Source: Halomonas sp. HAL1 (lineage in GTDB: Bacteria; Pseudomonadota; Gammaproteobacteria; Pseudomonadales; Halomonadaceae). Taken from it: a DNA stretch of 64,000 nt. The position numbers and the translations under genes were made by a program. The stretch is from NCBI RefSeq assembly GCF_030544485.1, contig NZ_CP130610.1, positions 3,348,001 through 3,412,000 of the forward strand, written 5' to 3'. Below, one piece after another: positions 20,533 through 29,788 of the stretch (positions within the stretch are counted from its first letter, which is position 1; every line of letters begins with the position of its first letter). Under the pieces are notes generated by a model that was not told the origin of the DNA, did no database searches, and saw only the letters and a program-made list of their open reading frames with translations.

Positions 20533-20630
20533 CAGGGTAACAGCGTTTTCATGATCACGCTCGCTTTCCCTACTTCACTTTGCGGCTGCTATGCTAGCAC
20601 TTATTTAAACTGCTGTCTGGAGCCCATGAC

Positions 20631-21050
20631 TTGAACAATTTCGAGCTAGATGAACGCCTAGCGGCTGATACACTTCCCATCGCCGACCTTCCCCTCAGCC
20701 GCGTGCTACTGATGAACGATGCGCGCTATCCGTGGGTTATTCTGGTACCCCGCTACGGCTCTGTCAGCGAAGTGTTTGAGCTTTCCCTCGACGACCAGCA
20801 GCAGCTATGGCGGGAAGCCACTCAACTCGGCGACGCCATGAAAACAGCGCTAGAAGGTGACAAAATTAATATTGCCACGCTAGGTAATGTCGTCAGCCAA
20901 CTGCATGTCCATGTCATTTTACGGCGCCACTCGGATGCCACCTGGCCTGCACCGGTATGGGGCAATGGCTCCCCCGAACCCTACGATCTGGATGGTCAAG
21001 CGCAGTTACGTCACCAACTTTTAGCCCTTATTGATGGGCTTGATGTATAG
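20631..21050 (+). CDS. HIT-family nucleotide-binding hydrolase
   Basis: 139 residues. The histidine triad is clear: NVVSQLHVHVILRR near residues 86-99 (H-x-H motif) with INIATLGN preceding it. HIT proteins hydrolyse AMP or other nucleotidyl conjugates in the cytosol. The start is TTG at 20631 because GGAG lies 7 nt upstream, while the nearby ATG runs into a stop after two codons. It converges with the NicO gene, leaving only 8 bp between stops. Confidence 0.88.
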   Translation: MNNFELDERLAADTLPIADLPLSRVLLMNDARYPWVILVPRYGSVSEVFELSLDDQQQLWREATQLGDAMKTALEGDKINIATLGNVVSQLHVHVILRRHSDATWPAPVWGNGSPEPYDLDGQAQLRHQLLALIDGLDV

Positions 21051-21058
21051 CCTGGGCG

Positions 21059-22054
21059 TTACCCCGTCAAAGGATGACTTTGCCGAGTGGGTGGCTCATT
21101 CAAAAGCGGCCCACTTGCGGGCTGCGCAACGCCCGCGACACTAAGCGAAATACCCAGCGTGACAATCAGCACACCACCGGCCAAGGCCAGCCAGCCGGTG
21201 GCCTTTTGTACACTGCGCTGGCTATGCTGTTGCTTGGACAAGCGTCGCTGCGCCCAACCACGGGCGAGAATACTTGCCAGCGCGAGCGCCGAAACGGTAA
21301 TGCCTGTGCCCAGCGACATCGCCACCACGGATGCCACTCCCACCTCGAACTGGCCCAGCAGGCTAGCAGCCCCCAGCATCAATACCGCCCCGCTACAGGG
21401 GCGCATACCAATAGCACCGACCGTTATTATCGCCGTGCGCCAATCTAACGCCTGCTGCGGCTCAATATGATGAGCACCGCCACAACAGTGGCTATGGTCA
21501 TGATCGTGGCTGTGGCTACGATCATGACCGTGGGCCTGATAGGCTGCGCGTAATTGCTTGACGGCTCGCCAACATAGCCACGCGCCTAATGCCGCTACCA
21601 GCAGAAAACTGGCTTGCTCTACCCAAACAACACTGCCCATGGCTTGTCGGGTTATCCAGCCTAGGCCGTATACCAACACCACGACTAATATTATGGCAGT
21701 CACACCCTGCAACAAGGAGGCGGCAAACGAGAGCCCTAAGGCACGCTTAACAGCTCCGCCATGCGTCGCCAAATAGGTCGCCAGTACGGCTTTACCATGC
21801 CCCGGCCCGGCGGCATGAAACACGCCATAGGCAAAGCTAACGCTCAGCAGAGTCGTCCATGTAGCCATACTGGGAGTACGGGAGAGTTCGGTAATCGCCA
21901 GCGTCAGCGAGCGATGCAGATCACGCTGCCAGCCAAGCAGTTGGTAACTAACACCCTGAAACCCACCTTGCCAAACAATGACGAGCACCACCGCGGCTAA
22001 CAGAAGCCCCAGTATTAATCCTAAGTGGCGTGGAAAAGGCCGCGTTAAGGCCAT
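21059..22054 (-). CDS. NicO/RcnA-family nickel-cobalt transporter
   Basis: 331 residues with six to eight hydrophobic helices. FAYGVFHAAGPGHGKAVLATY (seen as two halves: GVFHAAGPGHGKAV) and GMRPCSGAVLMLG are the two metal-binding helix signatures of the NicO family. Between them a cytosolic or periplasmic loop carries a histidine-rich run with nine His (HGHDRSHSHDHDHSH), followed by CC, a likely metal-buffering site. Direction (uptake or efflux) is not set by sequence; RcnA members export, others import. Its neighbour upstream encodes DUF1007, a frequent partner of such carriers. Confidence 0.88.
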   Translation of the reverse strand: MALTRPFPRHLGLILGLLLAAVVLVIVWQGGFQGVSYQLLGWQRDLHRSLTLAITELSRTPSMATWTTLLSVSFAYGVFHAAGPGHGKAVLATYLATHGGAVKRALGLSFAASLLQGVTAIILVVVLVYGLGWITRQAMGSVVWVEQASFLLVAALGAWLCWRAVKQLRAAYQAHGHDRSHSHDHDHSHCCGGAHHIEPQQALDWRTAIITVGAIGMRPCSGAVLMLGAASLLGQFEVGVASVVAMSLGTGITVSALALASILARGWAQRRLSKQQHSQRSVQKATGWLALAGGVLIVTLGISLSVAGVAQPASGPLLNEPPTRQSHPLTG

Positions 22055-22106
22055 CTAGTCGCTCCATTGTGTAAAGCTATAAATTAATATTGTTAACAAA
22101 TAGCGC

Positions 22107-22766
22107 CTAGCGGCAATCTACTTGGCCGGTCTCGGCAAAGTAGCGCCCCAACCCTGGCTCACCGCTTTCATCTTTATCGAGCAGCGCGGCTTCCATCACC
22201 ACTTCAGGATCGGGGTCCGCGGGCAGAATAGAGAGCTCACAGGCAGGCTCGCCGTTAAGTATCAGCGCATCATCCCGTGGCTGACCGCCCTCCTCTTCAT
22301 GGACAACTTCGATGTAGTAGGTAGGGTCAAACACTTGATAGCGAAGCAGAGAATCTACCAACGGCTGGGGCGTCTCCAGCGGCAGAATAAACATAAAGGT
22401 CAGCCGACCATCGCGCTCCAGGGCAGTATATTCACTTACCTCGCCCAACGTCTGCGGCTCGTCGTTGATGCGTACTTCGGTTAAATAGTGCTGACCGGAA
22501 AGATTATCGCGAATCTCTTTACCAAGCTGATCAAGGCCCTGCTCAAGGCTGGCATTCTGTACCTGCTGCAGTTCTTCAAAAACCACCAGACTGTAAAAAG
22601 GGTCCATCCGCCACGTTTGATGCAAGCCACTTACCATGCCCTGGTCATCGGTGATGATCCGCACACTCACGTCGATCCAGCCATGAGGATGGGCACGCGC
22701 ATCAGGGCTAACCAGCAAACTACTTCCCGCCAAGAAAAACGCCACCGCGATACCCGCCGCCCTCAT
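22107..22766 (-). CDS. DUF1007 periplasmic protein, NicO partner
   Basis: 219 residues with a signal peptide (about residues 1-26, ending ARA) followed by HPHGWIDVSVRI, the conserved start of DUF1007 with two histidines close to the mature N-terminus, which could bind metal. The family is regularly encoded beside NicO-type metal carriers or ABC systems, and is thought to help deliver nickel, zinc or manganese. Its ATG overlaps the upstream lipoprotein stop by 4 nt and its own stop lies 52 bp before the NicO gene, so the four genes from 23673 to 21059 form an operon. Confidence 0.88.
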   Translation of the reverse strand: MRAAGIAVAFFLAGSSLLVSPDARAHPHGWIDVSVRIITDDQGMVSGLHQTWRMDPFYSLVVFEELQQVQNASLEQGLDQLGKEIRDNLSGQHYLTEVRINDEPQTLGEVSEYTALERDGRLTFMFILPLETPQPLVDSLLRYQVFDPTYYIEVVHEEEGGQPRDDALILNGEPACELSILPADPDPEVVMEAALLDKDESGEPGLGRYFAETGQVDCR

Positions 22767-23122
22767 GGCGCGACTCCCAACTTATGCTGCAAGGCGACAA
22801 GCCATGGGTCGAGTAAATAGGGTGGCAACGGCTGGCTACCACTCAAGGCCGATACGCTTACTCGACTACCGTTGCCCTCTTCACTCACCTGCAGTTGCAA
22901 CCGATACCCCGGCCAGCGGGCAAGCGATGCTTCCGCGCGTCCCAGGGCAATATCTGCATGGCGCACCACATAGCCTTGCTCAACCATCAAGTCTATTGCT
23001 TCGCGAAACGTTTCCTCTGTCGGCGTTGTGTAAACTAACTCACGAGGTTCCAAAGGCGCTGTGGTGGCACAGCCAGCCAATCCCGCCAGTAGCCCTATTA
23101 ATACCCAGTGGCGAAGATTCAT
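22763..23122 (-). CDS. Hypothetical lipoprotein, second gene of the NicO operon
   Basis: 119 residues with a short signal peptide and lipobox LAGCATT (Cys18). The mature part has the layout: an EETFREAIDLMVEQGYVV helix, a strand with ALGRAEASLARWPGY, and two more strands with VSVSALSG. The same helix-strand order (SVDILTEWGFTLTS, LGLISASRERE, VERVSIFVN) is seen in the product of the next gene upstream, so the two are probably distant relatives. Overlaps DUF1007 and the upstream gene by 4 nt each. No family is recognised. Confidence 0.75.
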   Translation of the reverse strand: MNLRHWVLIGLLAGLAGCATTAPLEPRELVYTTPTEETFREAIDLMVEQGYVVRHADIALGRAEASLARWPGYRLQLQVSEEGNGSRVSVSALSGSQPLPPYLLDPWLVALQHKLGVAP

Positions 23123-23673
23123 AACGGGCTCCCGGCGGCAGGCACGCTCTGCTCGAAAGCGGTTTGAAAACGCTGACAGAAATCATCATTACTGGCGCTA
23201 TAGGAGTCGCGTAAATCGCCCATATGATCAAAGCGGCGAATATCACGGGAGATGCGTATATGCGCGTCGTTCACAAAAATCGAGACACGTTCTACCTCCA
23301 CAGGCTGCTGACCTATTCCGCCACCAAAACCTATCCCACCGCCAAAACCGATGCTGGAACCACCACCAATGCCCAAGCCACCGAACATACGCATGCCACT
23401 CCCATAGCCATACGCATTATCGTAAGGGTCATAATAACCGTGCAGTTCACGTTCACGACTGGCGCTAATTAAGCCCAATGTGGTATCGGTAGAGGTCAGA
23501 GTAAACCCCCACTCGGTCAGGATATCTACGCTGGTTTCAAGCGCCCGCGCATCCGTTGCAGGGAAATAGCACGCAGCAGCAGGCGCTGGTTCGGCTTGAG
23601 GCAGGCGACTTGGAGTCACTTGGCAGCCAGCAAGCGCTAACAGGCAGATTAAGCTTATGGGTATCGACTTCAT
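23119..23673 (-). CDS. Hypothetical Gly-rich lipoprotein, first gene of the NicO operon
   Basis: The ATG at 23673 is preceded by GAGGATCTAAC; a further upstream ATG lacks this site. The product (184 residues) has a lipobox LALAGCQVT (Cys16). A core similar to the next lipoprotein is interrupted by a low-complexity insertion rich in Gly, Tyr and Phe (GLGIGGGSSIGFGGG and repeats), encoded by a short degenerate repeat. This insertion is likely a flexible loop. It is the first gene of the four-gene metal-transport operon, with 4-nt overlaps downstream. Function is unknown. Confidence 0.75.
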   Translation of the reverse strand: MKSIPISLICLLALAGCQVTPSRLPQAEPAPAAACYFPATDARALETSVDILTEWGFTLTSTDTTLGLISASRERELHGYYDPYDNAYGYGSGMRMFGGLGIGGGSSIGFGGGIGFGGGIGQQPVEVERVSIFVNDAHIRISRDIRRFDHMGDLRDSYSASNDDFCQRFQTAFEQSVPAAGSPL

Positions 23674-23820
23674 GTTAGATCCTCTAACGGACGAGGCCGC
23701 TGGTTTGGCGCAGGCTAGCGCGCTAAGCTCGCCAACGGGGGCATACTTAACTGACACTGTAGTGAAGACACTGTATTAAAGACATCGTATTGAAGACACC
23801 GTTTTGCGGAGATCGTGCTA

Positions 23821-24954
23821 ATGAATGTTTTGCTTTGCCCCGACAGCTTTAAAGATGCGCTGAGCGCCCAAGACGCCGCCGCCGCCATGGCCCGGGGCGT
23901 CAAGCGCGCCATACCAAGTGCCCAAGTGCGGGCCTGCCCGTTGGCTGACGGAGGCGAAGGAAGCCTAGATGCACTGATCGCCGCGACAGGTGCCGAACGC
24001 CGCCAGCTGGATGTTCACGACGCCCTGGGGCGCCCGAGAAAAGCCACTTGGGGCTGGCTTAGCGACCAGCGTACCGCGTTTATTGAGCTGGCAGAAGCCA
24101 GCGGTTTACAGCACCTTACCGCCGATGAGCGCAATGCATTGCACACCTCCACCTTTGGGGTGGGTGAACTGCTGCTGGCAGCGTTGGATCAAGGCGCTGA
24201 AAAAGCGCTGCTGCTACTCGGAGGCAGCGCTACCAATGACGGTGGTGCCGGTATGCTGCAGGCCTTGGGTGCTCGCTTTTTGGATCAAAACGATAAACCG
24301 TTACCTCCTGGCGGTGCGGCGCTTAGCCAACTGACCCGTTTAACACTGGATGGGCTAGACCCGCGGTTAGCTGGGCTCGCCCTTGAGGCGGCCGTGGATG
24401 TTGATAACCCGTTACTGGGCGTGCGCGGTGCCACCGCAGTATTTGGTCCTCAGAAAGGCGCCTCACCTGAGGAAGTCGAACAGCTAGACCGCGCGCTGAG
24501 CCACTTTGCTGATATTAGCGCTCAGGTACTCGGCGAGGACTGCCGAACGCTACCGGGCGCCGGGGCGGCAGGTGGCATGGGGTTTGCGGCCAAGGCCTTT
24601 TTAAACGCCACGCTAAAACCCGGTATCGAAATGATTATGCAACAGGCTGACATGGCAACACTCTTGGCTAACGCGGACCTGGTGATTACCGGTGAAGGTC
24701 GCCTGGATGGCCAGAGCCTGGCGGGTAAAACGCCCATCGGCGTTTCCCGTGCCGCCAAGCGCCTTAACAAACCCGTTATCGTGCTGGCGGGCAGCCTCGG
24801 CGATGGCTGGCAAGCCTGTTTTGATGAAGGCGTCACGGCCGCCTTCGCGTTAGCCGACGGCCCCATGACGCTAGCTGATGCACTACCACGCACCGCCGAG
24901 CTACTCGAAGCACGCTGTGAAAATCTGCTGCGGCTGTGGGCGCTTAAACTTTGA
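23821..24954 (+). CDS. garK: Glycerate kinase (GarK/GlxK family)
   Basis: About 377 residues, the family length. The N-terminal LLCPDSFKDALSAQDAAAAM, PLADGGEGSLDALIAATG near residue 40-57, GGSATNDGGAGMLQALGAR near residue 140 and VITGEGRLDGQSLAGKTP near residue 285 are the conserved blocks of type I glycerate kinases. The enzyme phosphorylates D-glycerate, usually at C2 in this family, feeding glycolysis. ATG 23821 is chosen because GGAG lies 9 nt upstream; a GTG two codons earlier is too close. It is monocistronic between divergent lipoprotein genes and dps. Confidence 0.9.
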   Translation: MNVLLCPDSFKDALSAQDAAAAMARGVKRAIPSAQVRACPLADGGEGSLDALIAATGAERRQLDVHDALGRPRKATWGWLSDQRTAFIELAEASGLQHLTADERNALHTSTFGVGELLLAALDQGAEKALLLLGGSATNDGGAGMLQALGARFLDQNDKPLPPGGAALSQLTRLTLDGLDPRLAGLALEAAVDVDNPLLGVRGATAVFGPQKGASPEEVEQLDRALSHFADISAQVLGEDCRTLPGAGAAGGMGFAAKAFLNATLKPGIEMIMQQADMATLLANADLVITGEGRLDGQSLAGKTPIGVSRAAKRLNKPVIVLAGSLGDGWQACFDEGVTAAFALADGPMTLADALPRTAELLEARCENLLRLWALKL

Positions 24955-25052
24955 AAAGCATGCAGGCCTTGAAAAGAGCTCTTAGCGCCAGCATTTAAAC
25001 AGTAGTCAAAGGGTAACGGCAGGCATCTAATGTCTTAGCACTATGGCAGCGA

Positions 25053-25072
25053 TGCAAAAAACCTGTTTTGCA
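25053..25072. promoter_or_regulatory. Inverted repeat TGCAAAA-N6-TTTTGCA upstream of dps
   Basis: A perfect 7-bp inverted repeat with a 6-nt spacer lies about 100 bp before the dps ATG. A second small hairpin (GCCGCA-CGT-TGCGGC, 25137-25151) sits just before the ribosome site. The first could be a protein operator, the second an RNA element; neither matches a site I can name. Confidence 0.4.
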
Positions 25073-25169
25073 CTGCACCAAAGACGCCCTATTCTGAACA
25101 GATATTCTCAAGATTTGTGCTGAAAACGCATTAACCGCCGCACGTTGCGGCATAAAGAGGGAGCAGGAT

Positions 25170-25646
25170 ATGACTGACACTAATAGCATTGGCCTACACG
25201 AAGGTAGCGCTAGTCAACTCGCCGAAAAGCTCAACCACCTGCTAGCCAACTACCAAATTTTCTACATGAACGTGCGTGGCTACCACTGGAATGTACGCGG
25301 TAGCGACTTTTTTGAGCTGCACGCCAAGTTTGAAGAGTTCTACACCGACCTGCTGACCAAAGTGGACGAAGTGGCCGAGCGTATCCTAACCCTGGGGCAC
25401 AAACCGGTACACGCTTACAGCGACTACGTCACGCTATCGCGCATTCAGGAAGATAAAGACGTTCACGACGGCACCACCTGCGTTAAAGGCGTGCTGAAAG
25501 GCTATCAAACGATCATTGAGCTACAGCGCGAACTACTTGCGCTCGCCTCTGACGCTGATGATGAAGGCACCGCGGCACAAGCCGGTGACTACATTCGCGA
25601 GCAGGAAAAAACCGTTTGGATGCTCAATGCCTACTTAAGCAAATAA
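25170..25646 (+). CDS. dps: Dps-family DNA-protecting ferritin
   Basis: 158 residues. The ferroxidase-site residues of Dps are present: NVRGYHWNVRGSDFFELHAKFEEFY (two parts: GYHWNVRG with His, and FELHAKFEEFY with His, Asp/Glu) near residues 34-60. Dps forms a dodecamer that oxidises Fe2+ using hydrogen peroxide and stores the iron, guarding DNA under starvation and oxidative stress. The N-terminus lacks the Lys-rich DNA-binding tail of E. coli Dps, so DNA binding is uncertain. AGGGAGCAGG precedes the ATG and a bidirectional terminator follows. Confidence 0.95.
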   Translation: MTDTNSIGLHEGSASQLAEKLNHLLANYQIFYMNVRGYHWNVRGSDFFELHAKFEEFYTDLLTKVDEVAERILTLGHKPVHAYSDYVTLSRIQEDKDVHDGTTCVKGVLKGYQTIIELQRELLALASDADDEGTAAQAGDYIREQEKTVWMLNAYLSK

Positions 25647-25680
25647 GTATTAAGTAAATAAGCGCGTTCGCATGACGTAA

Positions 25681-25716
25681 AAACGGCACCCCTTATTATA
25701 TTGGGTGCCGTTTTTT
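25681..25716. terminator. Bidirectional terminator between dps and pepD
   Basis: AAACGGCACCC pairs with GGGTGCCGTTT, followed by a run of T on the plus strand and preceded by A residues that read as T on the minus strand. The convergent dps and pepD genes would share it. Confidence 0.9.
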
Positions 25717-25742
25717 ATGCGTGGCCATTCTTACGACGAGGA

Positions 25743-27209
25743 CTAACGCTGATCGGCAAGATCCTCGATCAATGCCCGCAGCATTAACCAGAACTCTTCG
25801 ACAGAGGCGATTTCCACTCGCTCATCCGGGGAGTGAGCGCCGCGAATCAGCGGGCCAAACGAGATCATATCCAAATGTGGGTACTTGCTACCAAGGATGC
25901 CGCACTCGAGCCCAGCGTGAATCACCTTCACTTCTGGCTCCTGACCCAGCAGCGCCGCATGACGTGCTTTAAAGGTTGCTAGCAGATTGCCATTAGGATT
26001 GGGCGCCCAGCCTGGGTAGCCGTTTTCCACTTTTACCCGCGCACCAATCAACCCAAACAGCGCTTGAAAGCGATCCGCCATGGCGACGACAGCACTGTCG
26101 TGCAGCGAGCGCACCAATGCGCAGAGGTGCAGCCGTCCATTTTCCAGGCTTAATACGCCTAGATTATTGGACGTTTCCACCACGCCTGGCACATCGGCAC
26201 TCATCCGCTCCACGCCGCATGGGGCAGCGTGAAGCGCGGCCAGTAGCATGACGCTGGCATCCAGCGTTAGTGGTTCTGCTTCGGGCACCTCTATCAGACG
26301 CTGGGCGCTTATTTTAAGGCCACTATCGCCACTCCCCAGTTCTCTTAATAGAATGGTTTCAAGCCCAGCGATAGCCACCAGAGCAGCGTCAATTTCATCG
26401 GCCGGTATCGCTACTTGGGCAAAAGCTTCGCGTGGGATCGCATTACGTAAGGTGCCGCCATGGTAGCTGATCAAGCGCGCATCAAAGGCTTCTAAAGACC
26501 TCAACACTCTAACCAGCAGCCTATTGGCGTTGCCCAGCGGCTTATGAATATCGATGCCAGAATGGCCACCCTTAAGCCCCGTCAAGGCGATCTCGATGAA
26601 CTGCTCGTGGTCACCCGCGGCGGCGCTCGGCAGTTGCGCATCAACTTCCACATCGGCTCCACCTGCGCAACCAATATAGACCTCTCCCCTATCTTCACTG
26701 TCCAGGTTGAGCAGCAGCGAACCTTCTAACCAGTTTTCTACAAGATTCAGCGCGCCGCCCATGGAAGTCTCTTCTTCCAGAGTAAAGAGCGCTTCTAACG
26801 GTCCATGACGTAGGTCCGGATCTTCCAGTACGGCAAGAATAGCCGCCACACCCATGCCGTTATCGGCTCCCAAGGTGGTGCCGTCGGCGTGCAGCCAGCC
26901 ATCAGCGACATAGGTCTTGATGGGGTCACGGGTAAAGTCATGGGCGTGACCACTATTGGCCTGGGCTACCATGTCCAAGTGGCCTTGTAACACCACGCCG
27001 GGTGCCTGCTCGCAGCCAGGAGAGGCTGGTTTACGGAGTCGTAAATTACCGAAGGTATCACGGTCGTGGGCAAGGCCCTGAGCATCGGCCCACGCTTCGA
27101 GGATGGCGACAAGCGCCGCTTCATGCCCAGAGGGGCGCGGCGTATTACAAAGGGTTCGAAAGTGGCGCCAAACTAAGGAGGGCTCCAGCGCTTCAAGATG
27201 TGCGTTCAT
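25743..27209 (-). CDS. pepD: Aminoacyl-histidine dipeptidase (Xaa-His dipeptidase)
   Basis: 488 residues of the M20 metallopeptidase family. GVVLQGHLDMVAQ (about residues 72-84) supplies the first zinc ligand and its Asp, GADNGMGVAAILA (about residue 116-128) the bridging Asp, and ALFTLEEETSMGGA (about 143-156) the catalytic Glu; the C-terminal HAGLECGILGSKYP carries the last His ligand. The enzyme cleaves dipeptides such as carnosine in the cytosol. The tmcA gene ends 28 bp upstream on the same strand, so the pair may be co-transcribed. Confidence 0.95.
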   Translation of the reverse strand: MNAHLEALEPSLVWRHFRTLCNTPRPSGHEAALVAILEAWADAQGLAHDRDTFGNLRLRKPASPGCEQAPGVVLQGHLDMVAQANSGHAHDFTRDPIKTYVADGWLHADGTTLGADNGMGVAAILAVLEDPDLRHGPLEALFTLEEETSMGGALNLVENWLEGSLLLNLDSEDRGEVYIGCAGGADVEVDAQLPSAAAGDHEQFIEIALTGLKGGHSGIDIHKPLGNANRLLVRVLRSLEAFDARLISYHGGTLRNAIPREAFAQVAIPADEIDAALVAIAGLETILLRELGSGDSGLKISAQRLIEVPEAEPLTLDASVMLLAALHAAPCGVERMSADVPGVVETSNNLGVLSLENGRLHLCALVRSLHDSAVVAMADRFQALFGLIGARVKVENGYPGWAPNPNGNLLATFKARHAALLGQEPEVKVIHAGLECGILGSKYPHLDMISFGPLIRGAHSPDERVEIASVEEFWLMLRALIEDLADQR

Positions 27210-27237
27210 TAAAGACTCTTCGTTATCGGCAATCGGA

Positions 27238-29439
27238 CTACTTTACCTCAATGAGGTTATTCACGGCGAGGCGCAAGGCCTTCAACGCGTCATTGTGGGC
27301 CGTCGCCAGGGGTATATTTTGAAACGCCCACGCCGCAACTTGTCGATGTGACTGCTGTTGCGCTTCCGTTAAGGGGCAGTGGCTGGCTTGCCGGGCCAAG
27401 GCTTGCAAGGCCGGGCGAGCGAGAACGGGATCGCGATGGGCGATCGCCACATCTTCAATATCCTGCCAATCGCGCGCACTAAGTGAAACGCTCGGCATCT
27501 GACCGAGCAACAGCACGACAACCGAGGCAGGCAACGCCTTCAACTCAAACGCCAACAGGCTGGCTAATGCCGCCTGAAAGCGCTCATTCAGGTCGGCAAG
27601 CACCGCTTCACCCTGTGCGTTTAACGCTTTCGCCACCATCACAGCAAACTCACCGGTGGAGGCTTCACGGGTAATGCCTAAACGCACCGGCGTAAACCCC
27701 AGCGCCAACCAAAACCGTAACAGCGACGCCTCCGCACCAAAGGTGGCGCCATACAGCGCGACACCCTGCTGCTTGGCGGCGGCTATATCATCATGCAGTA
27801 GCGCTTTTCCCAAGCCTTCGCGGCGCCGCTCAGGATGCGTCGCGATCCTCACCACCCGCCGCCAGCGGGCGGTCAACGCCTCACGGCTACCGGCGTGAGT
27901 GGCCAGCGACTGCGCCAACAAATGCCCCTGAGGCCGACGTTCACCGCGGGCGACTTGATGGGCGAGGGTGGCCTCAAAACCGCCCTCCTCCCGTGTCACC
28001 AGCACCGCCTGAGGCTCACTCACCTGCTCGATCACGCGCAATGCCGTGCCGGGGCCGTCAAGCAATTGGCGCAGGTCGTTGGGGGAAGTACGGTAGTGCG
28101 ACTGCACCAGCAGTCCAAACAGCTTTTCCAGTGCCGCGTCTTGCTCGGCAAGCCAGGCAGGACCAACCACTTTTGTTACCACGGCGCTGTCATTCGGTTG
28201 AGCAGTAGGCAGCACTGCTTTTAACAGCAGCAGTTGATTGACCAGCGCTTCCAGCGGGTCGCCACCATGCCAGCGAATGGGCGACTCAAGCGTCAGCGCT
28301 TTCCACTGGGGCGTCAGCCGGTCAAGGGTGTCGCGAAAGCGCAGCGCGAATCCACGCCCGGAGCCCTCATAGCCATGCACCGTCGTGGCAAAGGCAATGC
28401 GCGGAAAAGCCACCAGCCATTGCCCCAGAAGCGCAGCGGGAATTGCCGCCGCCTCATCCACCAATAAATAACTGCCATCGCCGCCCTGCACCTGCGCATT
28501 GACCTGTTCGGTCAAGTCGTCCGGGGGTAAAAAAATCAGCTCGCGGCCCTCGGCCAGCACAAAGTGATCTTGGGCGACCCGACGACCTGCCGGACAAAGC
28601 GCAGACAGCCGTTCAAAAACGCTCTCCACCGCACTCAGGTGCGGCGCGGTCAGCACCACGCGCTGGGCTTTGTCCATTAACAGCCGGGCACAGGCGATCC
28701 CCAGCGCGGCGCTTTTGCCGCGCCCACGGTCGGCGGTAATGACCAGCGGGCGACGCCGCTTTAGGCCCACCAATCGCTTTACGGCGGCTGCTTGATCTGA
28801 GGTCAGGCAGTCGCTATCACCAGCGCTGGGATCGCCTGCTCCACGCGAAGCTAATTGAGACAATTGAGGCAGCTGTAACGCCTGACCAGCACGCCAGCGC
28901 ACTACCTGAGTTGAGGCCTGCAGTTGACGCGCCAAGCGCGCCAGGTAATGGCAGCTCAGTTGCGACCAGTGCCAGGGGTGATCAGCAAAACGCGCGTAGT
29001 CCGGGTCAGGTGCTTCACCCCACGGCTGGGGTGTGAGTAATAGCAGTAAGCCACCCGCCGTGATCGTTCCCGCCAGCGCCCCCAACGCTTCAGGATCAAA
29101 GCCTGTGCTGTGTGTATCGATCACGACCAACTGATGCTCAGCCCCCAGGCGTGCCCGTGCCTTGCGAGGTGAGAGAATAGGCGCGGAAAACAGCAATGCG
29201 GCGTTCTCGTTGGCCACCCACAGAGGCGCCTGCCAGGAGAAGGCCTGCCATACCTCCTGGGCGATTGAGCGACACTGTTCTGCCTCACCGCTTAACCACA
29301 CCAACTGGCGCCAGCCGCGGCGATTGAGACGCTGCGCATGATGAACTAACGCTGCCACCATTCGCGGCGAGTGTTGGCTTTCTGACAGCTGATTATTTAG
29401 CAAATAATTTCCTACTCCGGCACGCCCGTTTCCCATCAC
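27238..29439 (-). CDS. tmcA: tRNA(Met) cytidine acetyltransferase
   Basis: 733 residues with the domain order of TmcA: an N-terminal DUF1726-type region, a helicase-like ATPase with Walker A TADRGRGKSAALG (about residue 235) and Walker B SYLLVDEAAAIPA (about 325), then a GNAT acetyltransferase domain with VRIATHPERRREGLGKALL (about 540). It uses acetyl-CoA and ATP to make N4-acetylcytidine at the wobble base of elongator tRNA-Met, which sharpens decoding of AUG. The family is normally about 670 residues; the extra N-terminal residues suggest a later start is possible. Confidence 0.95.
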   Translation of the reverse strand: MMGNGRAGVGNYLLNNQLSESQHSPRMVAALVHHAQRLNRRGWRQLVWLSGEAEQCRSIAQEVWQAFSWQAPLWVANENAALLFSAPILSPRKARARLGAEHQLVVIDTHSTGFDPEALGALAGTITAGGLLLLLTPQPWGEAPDPDYARFADHPWHWSQLSCHYLARLARQLQASTQVVRWRAGQALQLPQLSQLASRGAGDPSAGDSDCLTSDQAAAVKRLVGLKRRRPLVITADRGRGKSAALGIACARLLMDKAQRVVLTAPHLSAVESVFERLSALCPAGRRVAQDHFVLAEGRELIFLPPDDLTEQVNAQVQGGDGSYLLVDEAAAIPAALLGQWLVAFPRIAFATTVHGYEGSGRGFALRFRDTLDRLTPQWKALTLESPIRWHGGDPLEALVNQLLLLKAVLPTAQPNDSAVVTKVVGPAWLAEQDAALEKLFGLLVQSHYRTSPNDLRQLLDGPGTALRVIEQVSEPQAVLVTREEGGFEATLAHQVARGERRPQGHLLAQSLATHAGSREALTARWRRVVRIATHPERRREGLGKALLHDDIAAAKQQGVALYGATFGAEASLLRFWLALGFTPVRLGITREASTGEFAVMVAKALNAQGEAVLADLNERFQAALASLLAFELKALPASVVVLLLGQMPSVSLSARDWQDIEDVAIAHRDPVLARPALQALARQASHCPLTEAQQQSHRQVAAWAFQNIPLATAHNDALKALRLAVNNLIEVK

Positions 29440-29788
29440 GTTACCCTATAAAGCGTTCCGCTGAGCCTCTTATGGCGAGCCTTCTGCTTACAACTTTGGT
29501 TGAACAATTTAACTACTTTCAACGTTTCTGCACTACTTAACAACTCATCTCGATATTCAAAATATCCTATAACTGTCTGTTTTTCTTAAATATATAGAAT
29601 TTACTTAAAAACGATGGAAGAGCTTTCTTACATTACTGATATTGCGCTGCAGCGGGGTTGGTGTGCTAGTTTAGCTCTGTAGCGCTTAAATTCCCTTGTT
29701 TACGTAAACGTAACCCTGTAGCACTGCACTTTCCTGACTTCAGGTATCCAACACTAACAACGTCACACGCCAAACCAGGAAACACACC
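29440..29788. promoter_or_regulatory. Divergent intergenic region, tmcA / TRAP operon, with a perfect palindrome
   Basis: 349 bp without a gene. The middle is AT-rich. GTTTACGTAAAC (29698-29709) is a perfect 12-bp palindrome about 80 bp before the dctP ATG and could bind the regulator of the TRAP operon. No regulator gene lies next to it. I see no other clear structure here. Confidence 0.5.
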
